6,470 nt of DNA from Cryomorphaceae bacterium (lineage in GTDB: Bacteria; Bacteroidota; Bacteroidia; Flavobacteriales; Schleiferiaceae), in NCBI GenBank assembly GCA_003507115.1, contig DNWN01000129.1, positions 1 through 6,470 of the forward strand. Reading direction: 5' to 3'. Shown in pieces: positions 6,358-6,470 of the stretch (positions within the stretch are counted from its first letter, which is position 1; each line of letters begins with the position of its first letter). The notes under the pieces are model-generated. The model had not been told where the DNA came from. It did not search any database and saw only the letters and a list, made by a program, of their open reading frames with translations. The translations under genes and the position numbers were made by a program.

Positions 6358-6470
6358 ATGCACCCACGAATTCTTTTATTGGAAACCGCCTCGCGCCGCT
6401 GTGATGTAGCGTACGTGGAAGGAGACCGCTGCGTCGCCGAAAAAGGATCGCTGAATCCTCAGGGTTTTCA
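6358..6470 (+). CDS. tsaB: tRNA threonylcarbamoyladenosine biosynthesis protein TsaB, N-terminal part, 3' end outside window
   Basis: The frame from the ATG at 6358 stays open to the window end and gives 37 codons plus two bases. The N terminus HPRILLLETASRRCDVAYVE matches the first strands of the ASKHA fold in TsaB, where 'ILxIETS...CSVAL' is usual; the ACDV-type Cys is present (C15). TsaB is the partner of TsaD in forming the t6A37 modification of ANN-decoding tRNAs. The gene begins 10 bases after the adaptor stop. A run of six G's (6352-6357) directly precedes the ATG, and a TAnnTTTG match at 6345-6352 overlaps the preceding stop codon, so expression might be independent of the efflux genes. 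Only the N terminus is visible, so the identification rests on a short segment, though co-location of tsaB with adaptor genes fits Bacteroidota as I recall them. Confidence 0.75.
   Translation, partial: MHPRILLLETASRRCDVAYVEGDRCVAEKGSLNPQGF

Noticed and set aside
1..6470. Mobile element, CRISPR array, defence system, tRNA or rRNA
   Set aside because: No transposase or integrase, no terminal or regularly spaced repeats and no RNA-gene-like region; gaps are too short to hold one.

Overview
The window looks like an ordinary chromosomal segment from a member of the Bacteroidota, probably Flavobacteriales-like. That assignment rests on gene order and protein character: a heme O synthase tail followed by two different subunit III genes, a short subunit IV, an SCO protein, a DUF420 membrane protein and a small Cys-x-x-Cys protein, then a TolC/HlyD pair and tsaB. 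Recognisable Shine-Dalgarno sequences are mostly absent, which also fits this phylum. The genus cannot be read from the sequence. Every gene is on the + strand, and gaps are so short that almost the whole window is coding.

Bases 1-3623 form the distal part of an aerobic respiratory operon. It starts inside cyoE (heme O synthase, C-terminal 103 residues). Next come a 186-residue subunit III-type protein, a 303-residue subunit III with a long His-rich loop, and a 106-residue subunit IV. After these lie an SCO copper chaperone with CxxxC and a distal His, a five-helix DUF420 protein, and a 75-residue protein with a signal peptide, a CAMC motif and one membrane helix. The last four genes overlap by 1, 4 and 1 bases, which suggests translational coupling. 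Together they supply structural subunits (III, IV), the heme precursor (cyoE) and copper delivery (SCO) for a heme-copper oxidase. The catalytic subunits I and II are not in the window and would be expected upstream.

Bases 3624-3688 are a 65-base gap, the longest in the window, with no convincing promoter or terminator. Bases 3689-6347 hold a TolC-type outer-membrane channel (GTG start chosen) and an HlyD/AcrA/MacA-type periplasmic adaptor that overlaps it by 8 bases. These are two of the three parts of a tripartite efflux or secretion pump. No inner-membrane pump gene follows. From 6358 the window ends in the first 37 codons of tsaB (tRNA t6A modification).

I found no mobile element, CRISPR array, RNA gene or clear new system. 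The items most worth a second look are the small CAMC membrane protein translationally coupled to the oxidase genes, the His-rich periplasmic insert in subunit III, and the poorly characterised DUF420 protein between them.
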